In this document: in pieces, positions 33,110 through 40,349 of the stretch
Layout: every line of letters begins with the position of its first letter
Numbering within the stretch: position 1 is the stretch's first letter
From: Kitasatospora sp. MAA4
GTDB taxonomy: Bacteria > Actinomycetota > Actinomycetes > Streptomycetales > Streptomycetaceae
Reading direction: 5' to 3'
DNA length: 64,000 bases
NCBI RefSeq assembly: GCF_029893355.1
Contig: NZ_JARZAI010000003.1
Span: 248,001 to 312,000, forward strand
Position numbers and translations under genes: made by a program
The notes under the pieces: generated by a model
What the model saw: only the letters and a program-made list of their open reading frames with translations
Database searches by the model: none
What the model was told of the DNA's origin: nothing

Positions 33110-34333
33110 TCAGGAGCTCATCCAGCGCGCCATCGCAGCGAGATCCTGGTGGGGATGCGGGTCCAGGCGCACCAACGTGCCCACCGTGTCCCGAGCCTTC
33201 GGGTGGAACCGCGTGTGCTGCGGAGCCAACCGCCGAGCCTCAGCTAGCGATGCGAACGCCTCATCACGCTGCCCCTCGGCCAGAAGCGCCGACGAGTAGT
33301 CGATGAAGTGGTGAGAGGACCGCTCCGCAGCCAGGCCGGTCGGCGGCCGCCATTCCCCGTTCCGGCCCTCGTCACGACCCCACCGTCCCGGGAGCGCCAC
33401 AGCCTGCTCGGTGTCACCGATGTCCAGCAGCGCGGCGATCCGGTGGATCCGAACCTGCGACGGCCCGAACGAGGTCTCTCTCACGACGACGTCGTCCCCC
33501 ACCCGAGAGGCGATCTCCTGCGCCTCATCAAGGAGCGCCCCGGCCTTCTCGGCCTGCCCCTCGCGGGCCTCCAGCATGGCGAGCTTGAGGGCGAGCGCCC
33601 CGTCGATCGCGTACGCCTGCTGTGTGAACGACCGCTCCGGCTGCTGGCGTTCAAGCTCACCGCGCAGGCCCTCCAGCATGCGGCGGCCGGGGCCGTACGC
33701 GCCCTGCCGCAGCATGGCCCCGGCCACCAGGTACGCCGCAGTGAACTGCATCAAGGGGTCGCCGGACCGGTCCGCAGCCCACCGCACACGTTCCAACGCC
33801 GTGTTGCTCAGGTCGTGGTGCCCAAGCTTGTGAGCCAGCGAGTTGACCGCCCGATAGGCCCTGGCCAGCTCCGAGTACGCGCGCCACTGATCGCGGCCGG
33901 TGCTGGTGAGCGCTACCTGGGTCAGCTCGGCAACCAAAGGCGGCAGGAGCGGCCCCATCCGGGCGAACTGAGCATCGCGCCGTAGCGCGGAGATCTGGTC
34001 GACCTCCGCGCTGAGCACGAGCAGCGGCCTCGGGGGGACCTCCAGCTCCTCTGGTGAGTCGTAGCACAGCATGAGGCGGCGCAGGGCCGGCACTATCGCC
34101 TGAACGCGGTCCTCGCCTTCTGGCGTACCGAAGTAGGGCTGACCCGAGAGCACCTCAGGGTTGACGTGCAAGACCCTGGCCAGGTCGAGCAGTATCCGAG
34201 TGCTGGCGTTGCGCGAGCCGGCCTCTATCTTGAGCAGGTAGTTGGCTGAGATGTGGACACGGTCTGCGAGCTGCTGTGCGGACAGCTGTCGCATGTGCCG
34301 AGCAGAGCGGATCCGTTGTCCGGTCGAGGTCAT
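33110..34333 (-). CDS. XRE-family regulator with TPR-like C-terminal region
   Basis: A 407-residue DNA-binding protein. Residues about 6-62 form the Cro/C1 helix-turn-helix (S-A-Q-Q-L-A-D-R-V-H-I-S-A-N-Y-L-L-K-I-E-A-G). The remaining 340 residues are helical repeats (R-A-Y-S-E-L-A-R-A-Y-R-A-V-N-S-L, A-Y-L-V-A-G-A-M-L and others) of the TPR type used to sense peptides or small signals. I prefer ATG 34333, eight bases after GAGGA; ATG 34342 is the alternative. It lies directly upstream of the terpene synthase operon on the same strand and is its probable regulator. Confidence 0.85.
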   Translation of the reverse strand: MTSTGQRIRSARHMRQLSAQQLADRVHISANYLLKIEAGSRNASTRILLDLARVLHVNPEVLSGQPYFGTPEGEDRVQAIVPALRRLMLCYDSPEELEVPPRPLLVLSAEVDQISALRRDAQFARMGPLLPPLVAELTQVALTSTGRDQWRAYSELARAYRAVNSLAHKLGHHDLSNTALERVRWAADRSGDPLMQFTAAYLVAGAMLRQGAYGPGRRMLEGLRGELERQQPERSFTQQAYAIDGALALKLAMLEAREGQAEKAGALLDEAQEIASRVGDDVVVRETSFGPSQVRIHRIAALLDIGDTEQAVALPGRWGRDEGRNGEWRPPTGLAAERSSHHFIDYSSALLAEGQRDEAFASLAEARRLAPQHTRFHPKARDTVGTLVRLDPHPHQDLAAMARWMSS

Positions 34334-34473
34334 GGCGTCCATCCTCGGTAGGTGCGGTCCCTGCAGGGTAGATGCTGCGCGTCTGGCGCTGATAGAGCCC
34401 TCGGTGAACTCTGCGTTTCCGCGCCCCCTGCGTGCGTCCTGCGCCCGCTCGAACGGCTCCGGCATGACGAAGC

Positions 34474-34502
34474 GCCCCGCCCGGCACGAGGCCGGACGGG
34501 GC
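34474..34502. terminator. terminator-like hairpin in the 328-bp gap 34334-34661
   Basis: GCCCCG-C-CCGGC (34474-34485) and GCCGG-A-CGGGGC (34491-34502) pair with one internal mismatch and a five-base loop. It lies downstream of the 204-residue gene and upstream of the XRE gene, both leftward. The rest of the gap shows nothing further that I can name. Confidence 0.6.
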
Positions 34503-34661
34503 GAACTGCTACTGCTGCGCAGGGCCGTTGGCGCCGACCTGGTCGGCCACCCGGTCGACCGCATCCCCGCAGTGACGCGCCGCTGTTGGGGGTGCAGCTC
34601 GTGCTCGATCCGGTCTGACCGGGCCATCACCCCGAGTCGGCTGGCGGCCGCGCTCGGGTGG

Positions 34662-35276
34662 TCAGTTGCCGGCCCCGTTCGGGGGGATGGGCAGTGTCTC
34701 GTGATGGTGCCAGATCAGTGATCTGTCCTCGTTGCGGAGCTCTGCCGACCCCCACTCCAGGCGGATGACCCCGCTGTGTTGGGCGCAGGCGTAGGCCACG
34801 AGGACGAGCTTGGTCTCGGGTGAGAGTCGTCCGAGATCAGCGTGGAGCTCGTCCGGCTCGTCGTAGTCGATGCCCAGGTCCAGTACGCCCTGCATTGGGT
34901 CGGGTCCGTGGCGGCGGATGAGGTCGGCTCGAAGGCCGGACGTTCGGCGCAGCTTTGCGCTGCTGACCGGCACGTCCATCTTCGAGTAGCGGAGCGGATA
35001 GAGGACATGGCCGGCGACAACCATGACGGTGCGCGCCTGCAGTCGGACCGCCTCCGCGCCGGGAAGTTCCGCCAGTCCGGAGGCCAGCTCTTCGTACTGT
35101 GCGGCGTAGAGCCCGTGTCCGTAGGCCTCCAGGGTCTGGGTGTGCACACTTTGGTGTGCGTCCCGTGCCCGTTCGTGTGCCCGCGTGAGGCAGGCCGGAA
35201 TGATCCGGGTCAGGCCGGGGGCGAGCGGGCCGAAGACCTGCCAGGCCCACGGAGAAGCCGCGTCTTCATCAGTCAT
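34662..35276 (-). CDS. hypothetical protein, 204 residues
   Basis: A soluble, mostly helical protein I do not recognise. It has a Trp-containing N-terminus (S-P-W-A-W-Q-V-F-G-P-L), a helix rich in Ala/Glu/His/Arg, and a C-terminal half with L-V-A-Y-A-C-A-Q-H-S-G and W-G-S-A-E-L-R-N-E-D-R. ATG 35276 is preceded by GGGGGA. Codon use and start context make it a real gene. It stands alone between the XRE gene and the SnoaL-like gene, all leftward. No catalytic motif is visible. Confidence 0.65.
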   Translation of the reverse strand: MTDEDAASPWAWQVFGPLAPGLTRIIPACLTRAHERARDAHQSVHTQTLEAYGHGLYAAQYEELASGLAELPGAEAVRLQARTVMVVAGHVLYPLRYSKMDVPVSSAKLRRTSGLRADLIRRHGPDPMQGVLDLGIDYDEPDELHADLGRLSPETKLVLVAYACAQHSGVIRLEWGSAELRNEDRSLIWHHHETLPIPPNGAGN

Positions 35277-35414
35277 GCATTCCCCCAGGTCCAGATCCGA
35301 TGCTCAGCTCTGACGGTCTGGTGATCGACGCAGCGCGGCAAGGGCGCATCGGGGGATCGCTTGGAGCACGAGAGGAGGGCGAGTGCTTCAGCTGGCGAGG
35401 CGGACCTGTCACGG

Positions 35415-35882
35415 TCAGGGCGTGCAGGGCCGGGTCTCGGTCCAGTCGACCATCAGGCGGCGCTCGGCGAAGAGCCACTCACCGTCCTGCTTGACGAATT
35501 CGTCGAGGTAGCGGATGGACGCGATCATGATCGTGCGCTCGGCGTCCGTGCCGTACGAGATGTGGTGGGCCAGGCAGTAGCTCTCGCCGGTCGCCCGGTC
35601 GCCGTCGAGGGACACTGTGCTCTGGCCGTTGAAGTGGGTGGTGGCCTTGTAGGTGTTCAGGTTGTCGAACACCGGGGCGAGGGCTTCTCGGCCGTGCAGT
35701 TCCTGGGTCGGCTCGGCCGCGGTGGCGTCCATGAAGACCAGGAAGCGGGTGTCCTCGGTGAACAGGGCCTGCTGGCCCTTGGCGTCCCGACGGTCGGCGC
35801 AGTGCGCGTAGGCGTCGATCAGCTCGCGGATGGCCAGCCGGTCGGCGGCCGCCTGAGGCGAGATCGAGGTGTGCGAGGGCAT
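35415..35882 (-). CDS. SnoaL-like / NTF2-fold protein
   Basis: A 155-residue cone-shaped alpha+beta-barrel protein. The N-terminal helix (A-A-D-R-L-A-I-R-E-L-I-D-A-Y-A-H-C-A-D-R-R-D) and the later strands H-F-N-G-Q-S-T-V-S and Y-L-D-E-F-V-K are those of SnoaL_4-type proteins, a family with cyclases, hydroxylases, dehydratases and binding proteins. Acid-base residues (Asp, His) are present at the pocket, but the reaction cannot be assigned. ATG 35882 follows GAAAGAGG. It is divergent from the carbamoyltransferase gene and could belong to that pathway. Confidence 0.8.
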   Translation of the reverse strand: MPSHTSISPQAAADRLAIRELIDAYAHCADRRDAKGQQALFTEDTRFLVFMDATAAEPTQELHGREALAPVFDNLNTYKATTHFNGQSTVSLDGDRATGESYCLAHHISYGTDAERTIMIASIRYLDEFVKQDGEWLFAERRLMVDWTETRPCTP

Positions 35883-36200
35883 GGGGACCTCTTTCGTGAG
35901 CGGCGTCAGCTGCGCAGGGTTCGGATGGCCGTCGACCGGGCCTCCAGTTGGTCGAACAGGGTGGTCGCCGCGGTGTCGTGGTGCGCCGCGGGGGCGCCCT
36001 CCACTACTTCACTTTAATCGTCAAGTCACCATGCGCACCAGCGAGCGCGCGGGTGAGTCGATGCTTTGCAGGATGCGCTCGGCGTCCTGGCCGAGCCCTT
36101 CATGTGAGGCGCCGCGCCGAGCAACCGGCTTTCGCCGCATGTCTGTTCCTGACGGAGCAGGCCGTGCAGAATGACCCGACCGCCCCGGTCGGAGGTCGAC
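35883..36200. other. 318-bp divergent intergenic region
   Basis: Between the SnoaL-like and carbamoyltransferase genes. The CTTCACTTTAATCGTCAAG stretch (36007-36025) is unusually A+T-rich and probably contains promoter elements. A 32-codon leftward ORF (GTG 36004 to TGA 35906) ends 24 bp before the SnoaL-like start and could be a leader peptide. It has no clear ribosome site, so I do not call it a gene. Confidence 0.4.
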
Positions 36201-37910
36201 GTGAAGGTCCTCGGTATCAACTGCGTGTACCACGAGTCCTCAGCCGCCCTCGTCATCGACGGTGACGTGGTCGCCGCCGCTGAGGAGGAACGGTTCAACC
36301 GCGTCAAGCACGGTAAGCCCGCCCTGGTGTCCAGCGCCGACGTCCTGCCGGAGCGGGCGATGGCCTTCTGTCTGGAGCGGGCGGGGATCGCTCCGGAGGA
36401 GCTCGACCTAGTCGCGATCGCCTTCGAACCCGGGCTCCGCCGCGACACCTTCCGGCTGGACCCGCTCAGTGTCCCCGGCGACTGGGGCAGCGCCGAGGGT
36501 GAGGCGGAGTTTCGGGCCGGGCTGGCGCGGATACCGGAGCGCCTGTCCGAGTTACTCGGCGTCGACTGCGAAGCGGTCATCCGCTGGGTACCGCACCACC
36601 TGGCCCACGCGGCCTCCGCGTACTACCCGTGCGGCGAGGAGGGAGCCGCCGTCCTGGTGGTGGACGGCATCGGGGAGTCGGCGACGGCACTGCTCGGCGG
36701 CGGCCGCGGGGTGCTGATCGAGTCCCATGGCGAACTCGGCTATCCGCAGTCCGTCGGCTTCGTCTGGGAGAAGCTCAGCGCCTATCTCGGGTTCAGCCCC
36801 TATGACGCCTCGAAGGTGATGGGCCTTGCCTCCTACGGCAACCCGCACACCTGCACGGCCGCACTCGCGGAGATCGTCGGCGACGGTCCGGAGCCGGCGG
36901 TGCGGAGCGAGGCCTTCGAGTTCCGGCTCCCGCACTTCGACGCCCTGGAGAAACGTTTCGGTCCACGGCGCCTGCCCACCGAGCCGCTCCTGGAGCGGCA
37001 TCTCGATCTGGCCGCCGCACTGCAGAGCTGGAACAACCGGACGATCCTGGGGCTCGCCGAACGGACCTACGCCCTGCACCCCGCCCGGACGCTCTGCTTC
37101 TCCGGCGGCGTGGCGCTCAACTGCACCACCAACTGGCTGCTCAAGGAGGAGGGCCCGTTCCCCCGGGTGTACATCCCCTCCGCGCCGCACGACGGCGGAA
37201 CAGCGATCGGTGCGGCCCTCGCGGCCTCCTACGCAGCGGCCTCCTACGTGACGGAGACGGTGTTCCCCAAGCCCGCGACCACCGGCTGCGAGTACACCGG
37301 CCCGGAGTTCACCGGCGAGCAGATCCGTGCGGCCTTCGCCCAGGCGGGCATCATCGCGCGACGCTGCCCCGACATCGCCCGCGAGGTGGCCCGGCGGATC
37401 GCCGGTGGCGAGGTGGTCGGCTGGTTCCAGGGCCGGATGGAGCTGGGCCCGCGGGCCCTGGGAAACCGGTCGCTGGTGGCCGACCCGCGTGACCCCGGGA
37501 TGCGGGACATGCTGAACGAGAAGGTCAAACACCGGGAGGCGTTCCGGCCGTTCGCGCCGAGTGTGCTGGCCGAGCGGGCCGGGGACTGGTTTGACCTGGG
37601 TCGGGATTCGGACAGCTACCGCTACATGCTGTTCACCTGTCCGGTCCGCCCCGGCCTGGCCGCCCGGATTCCCGCCGTGGTGCACGTGGACGGCACCTCC
37701 CGGGTGCAGACCGTGTCCAAGGAGGTCAATCCGCGCTACCACCGGCTCATCTCCGAGTTCGAGTCGCTGACCGGAGTCCCGATGGTGCTCAACACGTCGT
37801 TCAACGACAGCGAGCCGATCGTCTGCACCCCTGCCGACGCACTGGCGACCTTCCGGACGACCCGCATCGACGCGGTGGCCGTCGGCGACTACCTGGCGAC
37901 CCGCAGCTGA
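36201..37910 (+). CDS. O-carbamoyltransferase (NodU/CmcH family)
   Basis: A 569-residue enzyme that uses carbamoyl phosphate and ATP to carbamoylate a hydroxyl group. The N-terminal Kae1-like domain (to about 350) shows L-G-I-N-C-V-Y-H-E-S-S-A-A-L, the metal-binding H-H-L-A-H-A-A-S, and A-S-K-V-M-G-L-A-S-Y-G. The C-terminal YrdC-like domain has the diagnostic G-R-M-E-L-G-P-R-A-L-G-N-R-S and V-Q-T-V. GTG 36201 is fixed by GGAGG five bases before it. The oxygenase gene follows after 29 bp, so together they would hydroxylate a precursor and then carbamoylate it. Confidence 0.92.
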   Translation: MKVLGINCVYHESSAALVIDGDVVAAAEEERFNRVKHGKPALVSSADVLPERAMAFCLERAGIAPEELDLVAIAFEPGLRRDTFRLDPLSVPGDWGSAEGEAEFRAGLARIPERLSELLGVDCEAVIRWVPHHLAHAASAYYPCGEEGAAVLVVDGIGESATALLGGGRGVLIESHGELGYPQSVGFVWEKLSAYLGFSPYDASKVMGLASYGNPHTCTAALAEIVGDGPEPAVRSEAFEFRLPHFDALEKRFGPRRLPTEPLLERHLDLAAALQSWNNRTILGLAERTYALHPARTLCFSGGVALNCTTNWLLKEEGPFPRVYIPSAPHDGGTAIGAALAASYAAASYVTETVFPKPATTGCEYTGPEFTGEQIRAAFAQAGIIARRCPDIAREVARRIAGGEVVGWFQGRMELGPRALGNRSLVADPRDPGMRDMLNEKVKHREAFRPFAPSVLAERAGDWFDLGRDSDSYRYMLFTCPVRPGLAARIPAVVHVDGTSRVQTVSKEVNPRYHRLISEFESLTGVPMVLNTSFNDSEPIVCTPADALATFRTTRIDAVAVGDYLATRS

Positions 37911-37939
37911 CGGCGCTGAAGCCGGAAAGGAGCCATCCG

Positions 37940-38950
37940 GTGCTGCACTTCACCCTGTCCCCCGAGGAGCGGGACCAGGCCCGCGCGGCCGTGGCCGGTC
38001 TCGCATCCGAGCTCGACGAACTCGATGCGCGCGCTGACCGGAGCGGGACCGGGTTCTTCCGGGCGTTGCCGGTGGCGGCGCGCCGGCTGCCGGAGCGACT
38101 TCTCCGGTTCCTGGAGGCATTCCGGCGCGAGGAGCCCGCCGGTGGCTTCGTCCTCAGCGGCTGGACCGTCGTCGACGACGAGCTGGGCCCCACCCCCGCG
38201 CACTGGCGCAGGCCTGCGGGAACGGCCGGCACGGCATCGGTCCATGAGCTCTACCTGGTTCTGGTGGCCTCGGCGCTGGGCGATGTCTTCGCGTGGAGCA
38301 CCGTGCAGGACGGCAGCCTGGTCCAGGACCTGATGCCGGTGCGCGGCGAGGAGTGGGAGAAGAACGCCGGCAGCAGCGCCAGCGTGCTGGATCTGCACAA
38401 CGAGGACGCGTTCTCGGCGCTGCGCTGCGACTATCTGGGCCTGCTCTGCCTGCGCAACGACGACCGGGTCCCGACCGTCTACGCGCCGTTCGACCCGGCC
38501 GGGCTCAGCCGTGAGCAGCGACGGATCCTCTCGGAGCCGCGCTACCTGCTGGCGCCGGACGAGGAGCACCTGCGGCGGGCCGCCGAGCGTGGCGAGGAGC
38601 CGCCCGCGCCGACGCGTACCGGGGTGCTGTTCGGCGGCGACTCGGCTCCCTACCTCGCGTTCGACGAGTACTTCGTCGAGACCGACCCCGAGGACGCGGA
38701 GGCCCGCGCGGCCCTGGCGGCACTCACCGACCAGCTCCGGCGCAGCCGCAGCGATGTAGCGCTCGCGCCGGGGGAGCTGCTGATCGTGGACAACTACCGT
38801 GCGGTGCACGGGCGTCAGCCGTTCCCGGCGCGGTACGACGGGCGGGACCGCTGGCTGAAGCGGGTCGGTGTCACCCGTGATCTGCGGCGATCAAGGGCGG
38901 CGCGCGCGGACGTGGGGTCGCCTGTGGTGCTCACCGGGCTTGCGGGGTAG
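37940..38950 (+). CDS. Fe(II)/2-oxoglutarate oxygenase, clavaminate-synthase-like
   Basis: A 336-residue non-heme iron hydroxylase. The iron ligands are His153 and Glu155 in L-H-N-E-D-A-F, and the distal histidine in D-N-Y-R-A-V-H-G-R. An arginine in W-L-K-R-V-G-V-T is placed to bind 2-oxoglutarate. The H-x-E form and surrounding sequence are like the free amino-acid beta-hydroxylases (asparagine or arginine oxygenases such as AsnO and VioC), which suggests an amino-acid-like substrate. GTG 37940 follows GGAAAGGAG. Its stop codon is exactly where the left direct repeat (decayed kinase gene) begins. Confidence 0.9.
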   Translation: MLHFTLSPEERDQARAAVAGLASELDELDARADRSGTGFFRALPVAARRLPERLLRFLEAFRREEPAGGFVLSGWTVVDDELGPTPAHWRRPAGTAGTASVHELYLVLVASALGDVFAWSTVQDGSLVQDLMPVRGEEWEKNAGSSASVLDLHNEDAFSALRCDYLGLLCLRNDDRVPTVYAPFDPAGLSREQRRILSEPRYLLAPDEEHLRRAAERGEEPPAPTRTGVLFGGDSAPYLAFDEYFVETDPEDAEARAALAALTDQLRRSRSDVALAPGELLIVDNYRAVHGRQPFPARYDGRDRWLKRVGVTRDLRRSRAARADVGSPVVLTGLAG

Positions 38951-39199
38951 GTGGGGGCGGGTGGGGCGGAGATGGGGGTCTCAGTGGGATGTCAGGGTGG
39001 CTTGCGATGGTGCTGTCGGGTGCGGTGGTGGATCGGTTGGAGCGGGCGGGGATTGAGGTTCGGGTCGTGCGGACGGGGTGTCCGGGGCACGCTTCGGAGC
39101 TGGCCAGGGAGGCGGCGGACGCCGGGGTGGACGCGGTGGTGGCCGTGGGGGGACGGGACGGCCAGTGAGGCGGCCGCGGGGCTGGCCGGGGTCGGTGGG
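38950..39199 (+). pseudogene. decayed partial copy of the DGK-like gene; left direct repeat of the island
   Basis: These 250 bases match 52589-52940 almost base for base, beginning upstream of the gene and ending at codon 85 or so. The left copy lacks about 100 bp (the equivalent of 52648-52747, including the start codon and first 20 codons). It has also lost two bases in the G-G-D-G-T region, which shifts the frame. It is therefore non-functional. It marks one end of a 13.4-kb segment whose other end is the intact gene. Confidence 0.88.
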
Positions 39200-39434
39200 C
39201 GACGCGGACCCCGTACCGACCGACCCGCCCCTGCTCGCCAAAGTCATCGTCGCGGGGGCCAACGGCGTTGGCAAATCCACCCTGCTGGCCGCGCTCAGCG
39301 ATACGCCTTCCCAACTGGCCGAGGAGTACGTCAGCGTCACGGCGCCCGGCCACGCGGCGGATCCGGACGCGACCGTGGCCCTGGCTGTCGGCCGACCCAT
39401 ACAACCCCTCAGGCTGACCAGGCCCCCGTACTGA
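39195..39434 (+). pseudogene. fragment of a P-loop GTPase (conservon CvnD-like)
   Basis: An open stretch of 79 codons with K-V-I-V-A-G-A-N-G-V-G-K-S-T-L, a perfect Walker A motif in the setting of the Streptomyces conservon GTPases (CvnD). It continues to A-T-V-A-L-A-V-G-R, the counterpart of their T-T-T-V-A-M-D-F-G-R. It then stops, whereas CvnD proteins are about 190 residues and include the G4 and G5 motifs. It starts exactly at the end of the left direct repeat. Most likely a truncated relic; expression as a small protein is possible. Confidence 0.5.
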
Positions 39435-39670
39435 CACCGTTGCAGCGGCTCCGTCTGTTTCGCTACACACCGGACGGGTTGGAGCCGCTGGCGGTGTGGC
39501 TGAGCATCGACGGCATGCCTCATCAGGCCCACAGCTGGGAGGAGACGTTCACGCCCGCGAATTCCCGGGATGCGGAAGCGTGGGCGCACTCGCGCTCGCC
39601 GGAATTCGGCGGCCTCGGTCACGAGGAGCAGGCCAGGCGCAGGGCTCAATGCGCCGAGCCCCTCAGGGCG
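39435..39670. other. 236-bp stretch with coding-like remnant
   Basis: One + frame reads L-F-R-Y-T-P-D-G-L-E-P-L-A-V-W-L-S-I-D-G-M without a start codon or ribosome site. It looks like the inside of a lost gene, and I do not recognise the family. Confidence 0.35.
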
Positions 39671-40348
39671 TCAGCTCTCGGTCGTGGGGGGAACGGTAGG
39701 CGCCTTGTCGGCGAGGTGGACGGAGTTGGTGCACGGGTACTGCGTCACGGCGGTGCGGGCGATCTTCAGCGCGATGTCGGCGTAGGCCTGGCGCACCCGG
39801 GTCCGTGAGTACTGCGACTCCTTTGGGTCCCCGTCGATGTTGATCAACACGTACGGATCGGCGGGTTCGTCGGCCTTGTCGGCCGGCAACGGGTAGTCAC
39901 ACCGGAGGACGACGACCAAGATGTCGTTCGGGTCCTCGAACCGCCCTTGGGCGTCCGGGCCGAAGTCCAGGGTCCGCCAGCCCCTCGCCTGGTCCTCCGC
40001 CTTCGAGATGCCATTCGGAGTGGTGTTGACGTTCACGTCGAGGACTGGTCCTCCCGCCCACCGCACGGTGCACCAGTCCTTCATATCCGGGTCGGCCGCG
40101 GTCATCGGGGTCTCGAGGCCGCCTCCCGAGTAGGCGACGGCCGTCCCGTTCGTCCCGACCAGTGGCCTGAGGTCGTCCGGGCCGAGCGCGGACCAGCAGG
40201 CCGACTGCGGCAGCACGACGGACTGCCAAGGCTTCCACCAGAAGGTCGTGACCCCAGCTGCGACCAGCACGGTGGCGACGATCCCGGCCCACAGGCGCCG
40301 ACGTGTCCCGCGGCCCGTCGACGGCATGTCTTCTTGCTGTTCGGTCAT
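39671..40348 (-). CDS. membrane-anchored exported protein, 225 residues
   Basis: A short cytoplasmic N-terminus, then one membrane helix (L-W-A-G-I-V-A-T-V-L-V-A-A-G-V-T-T-F, about 19-37), then a roughly 185-residue extracellular domain with four cysteines that may form disulfides. A D-P-N-D-I-L-V-V-V-L-R-C-D-Y strand pattern and Q-Y-P-C-T near the end resemble small DUF3558-like exported proteins of actinomycetes, but I cannot name the family. ATG 40348 is one base from the stop of the ESX-like gene upstream, so the two are co-transcribed. Confidence 0.75.
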   Translation of the reverse strand: MTEQQEDMPSTGRGTRRRLWAGIVATVLVAAGVTTFWWKPWQSVVLPQSACWSALGPDDLRPLVGTNGTAVAYSGGGLETPMTAADPDMKDWCTVRWAGGPVLDVNVNTTPNGISKAEDQARGWRTLDFGPDAQGRFEDPNDILVVVLRCDYPLPADKADEPADPYVLINIDGDPKESQYSRTRVRQAYADIALKIARTAVTQYPCTNSVHLADKAPTVPPTTES

Positions 40349-40349
40349 G

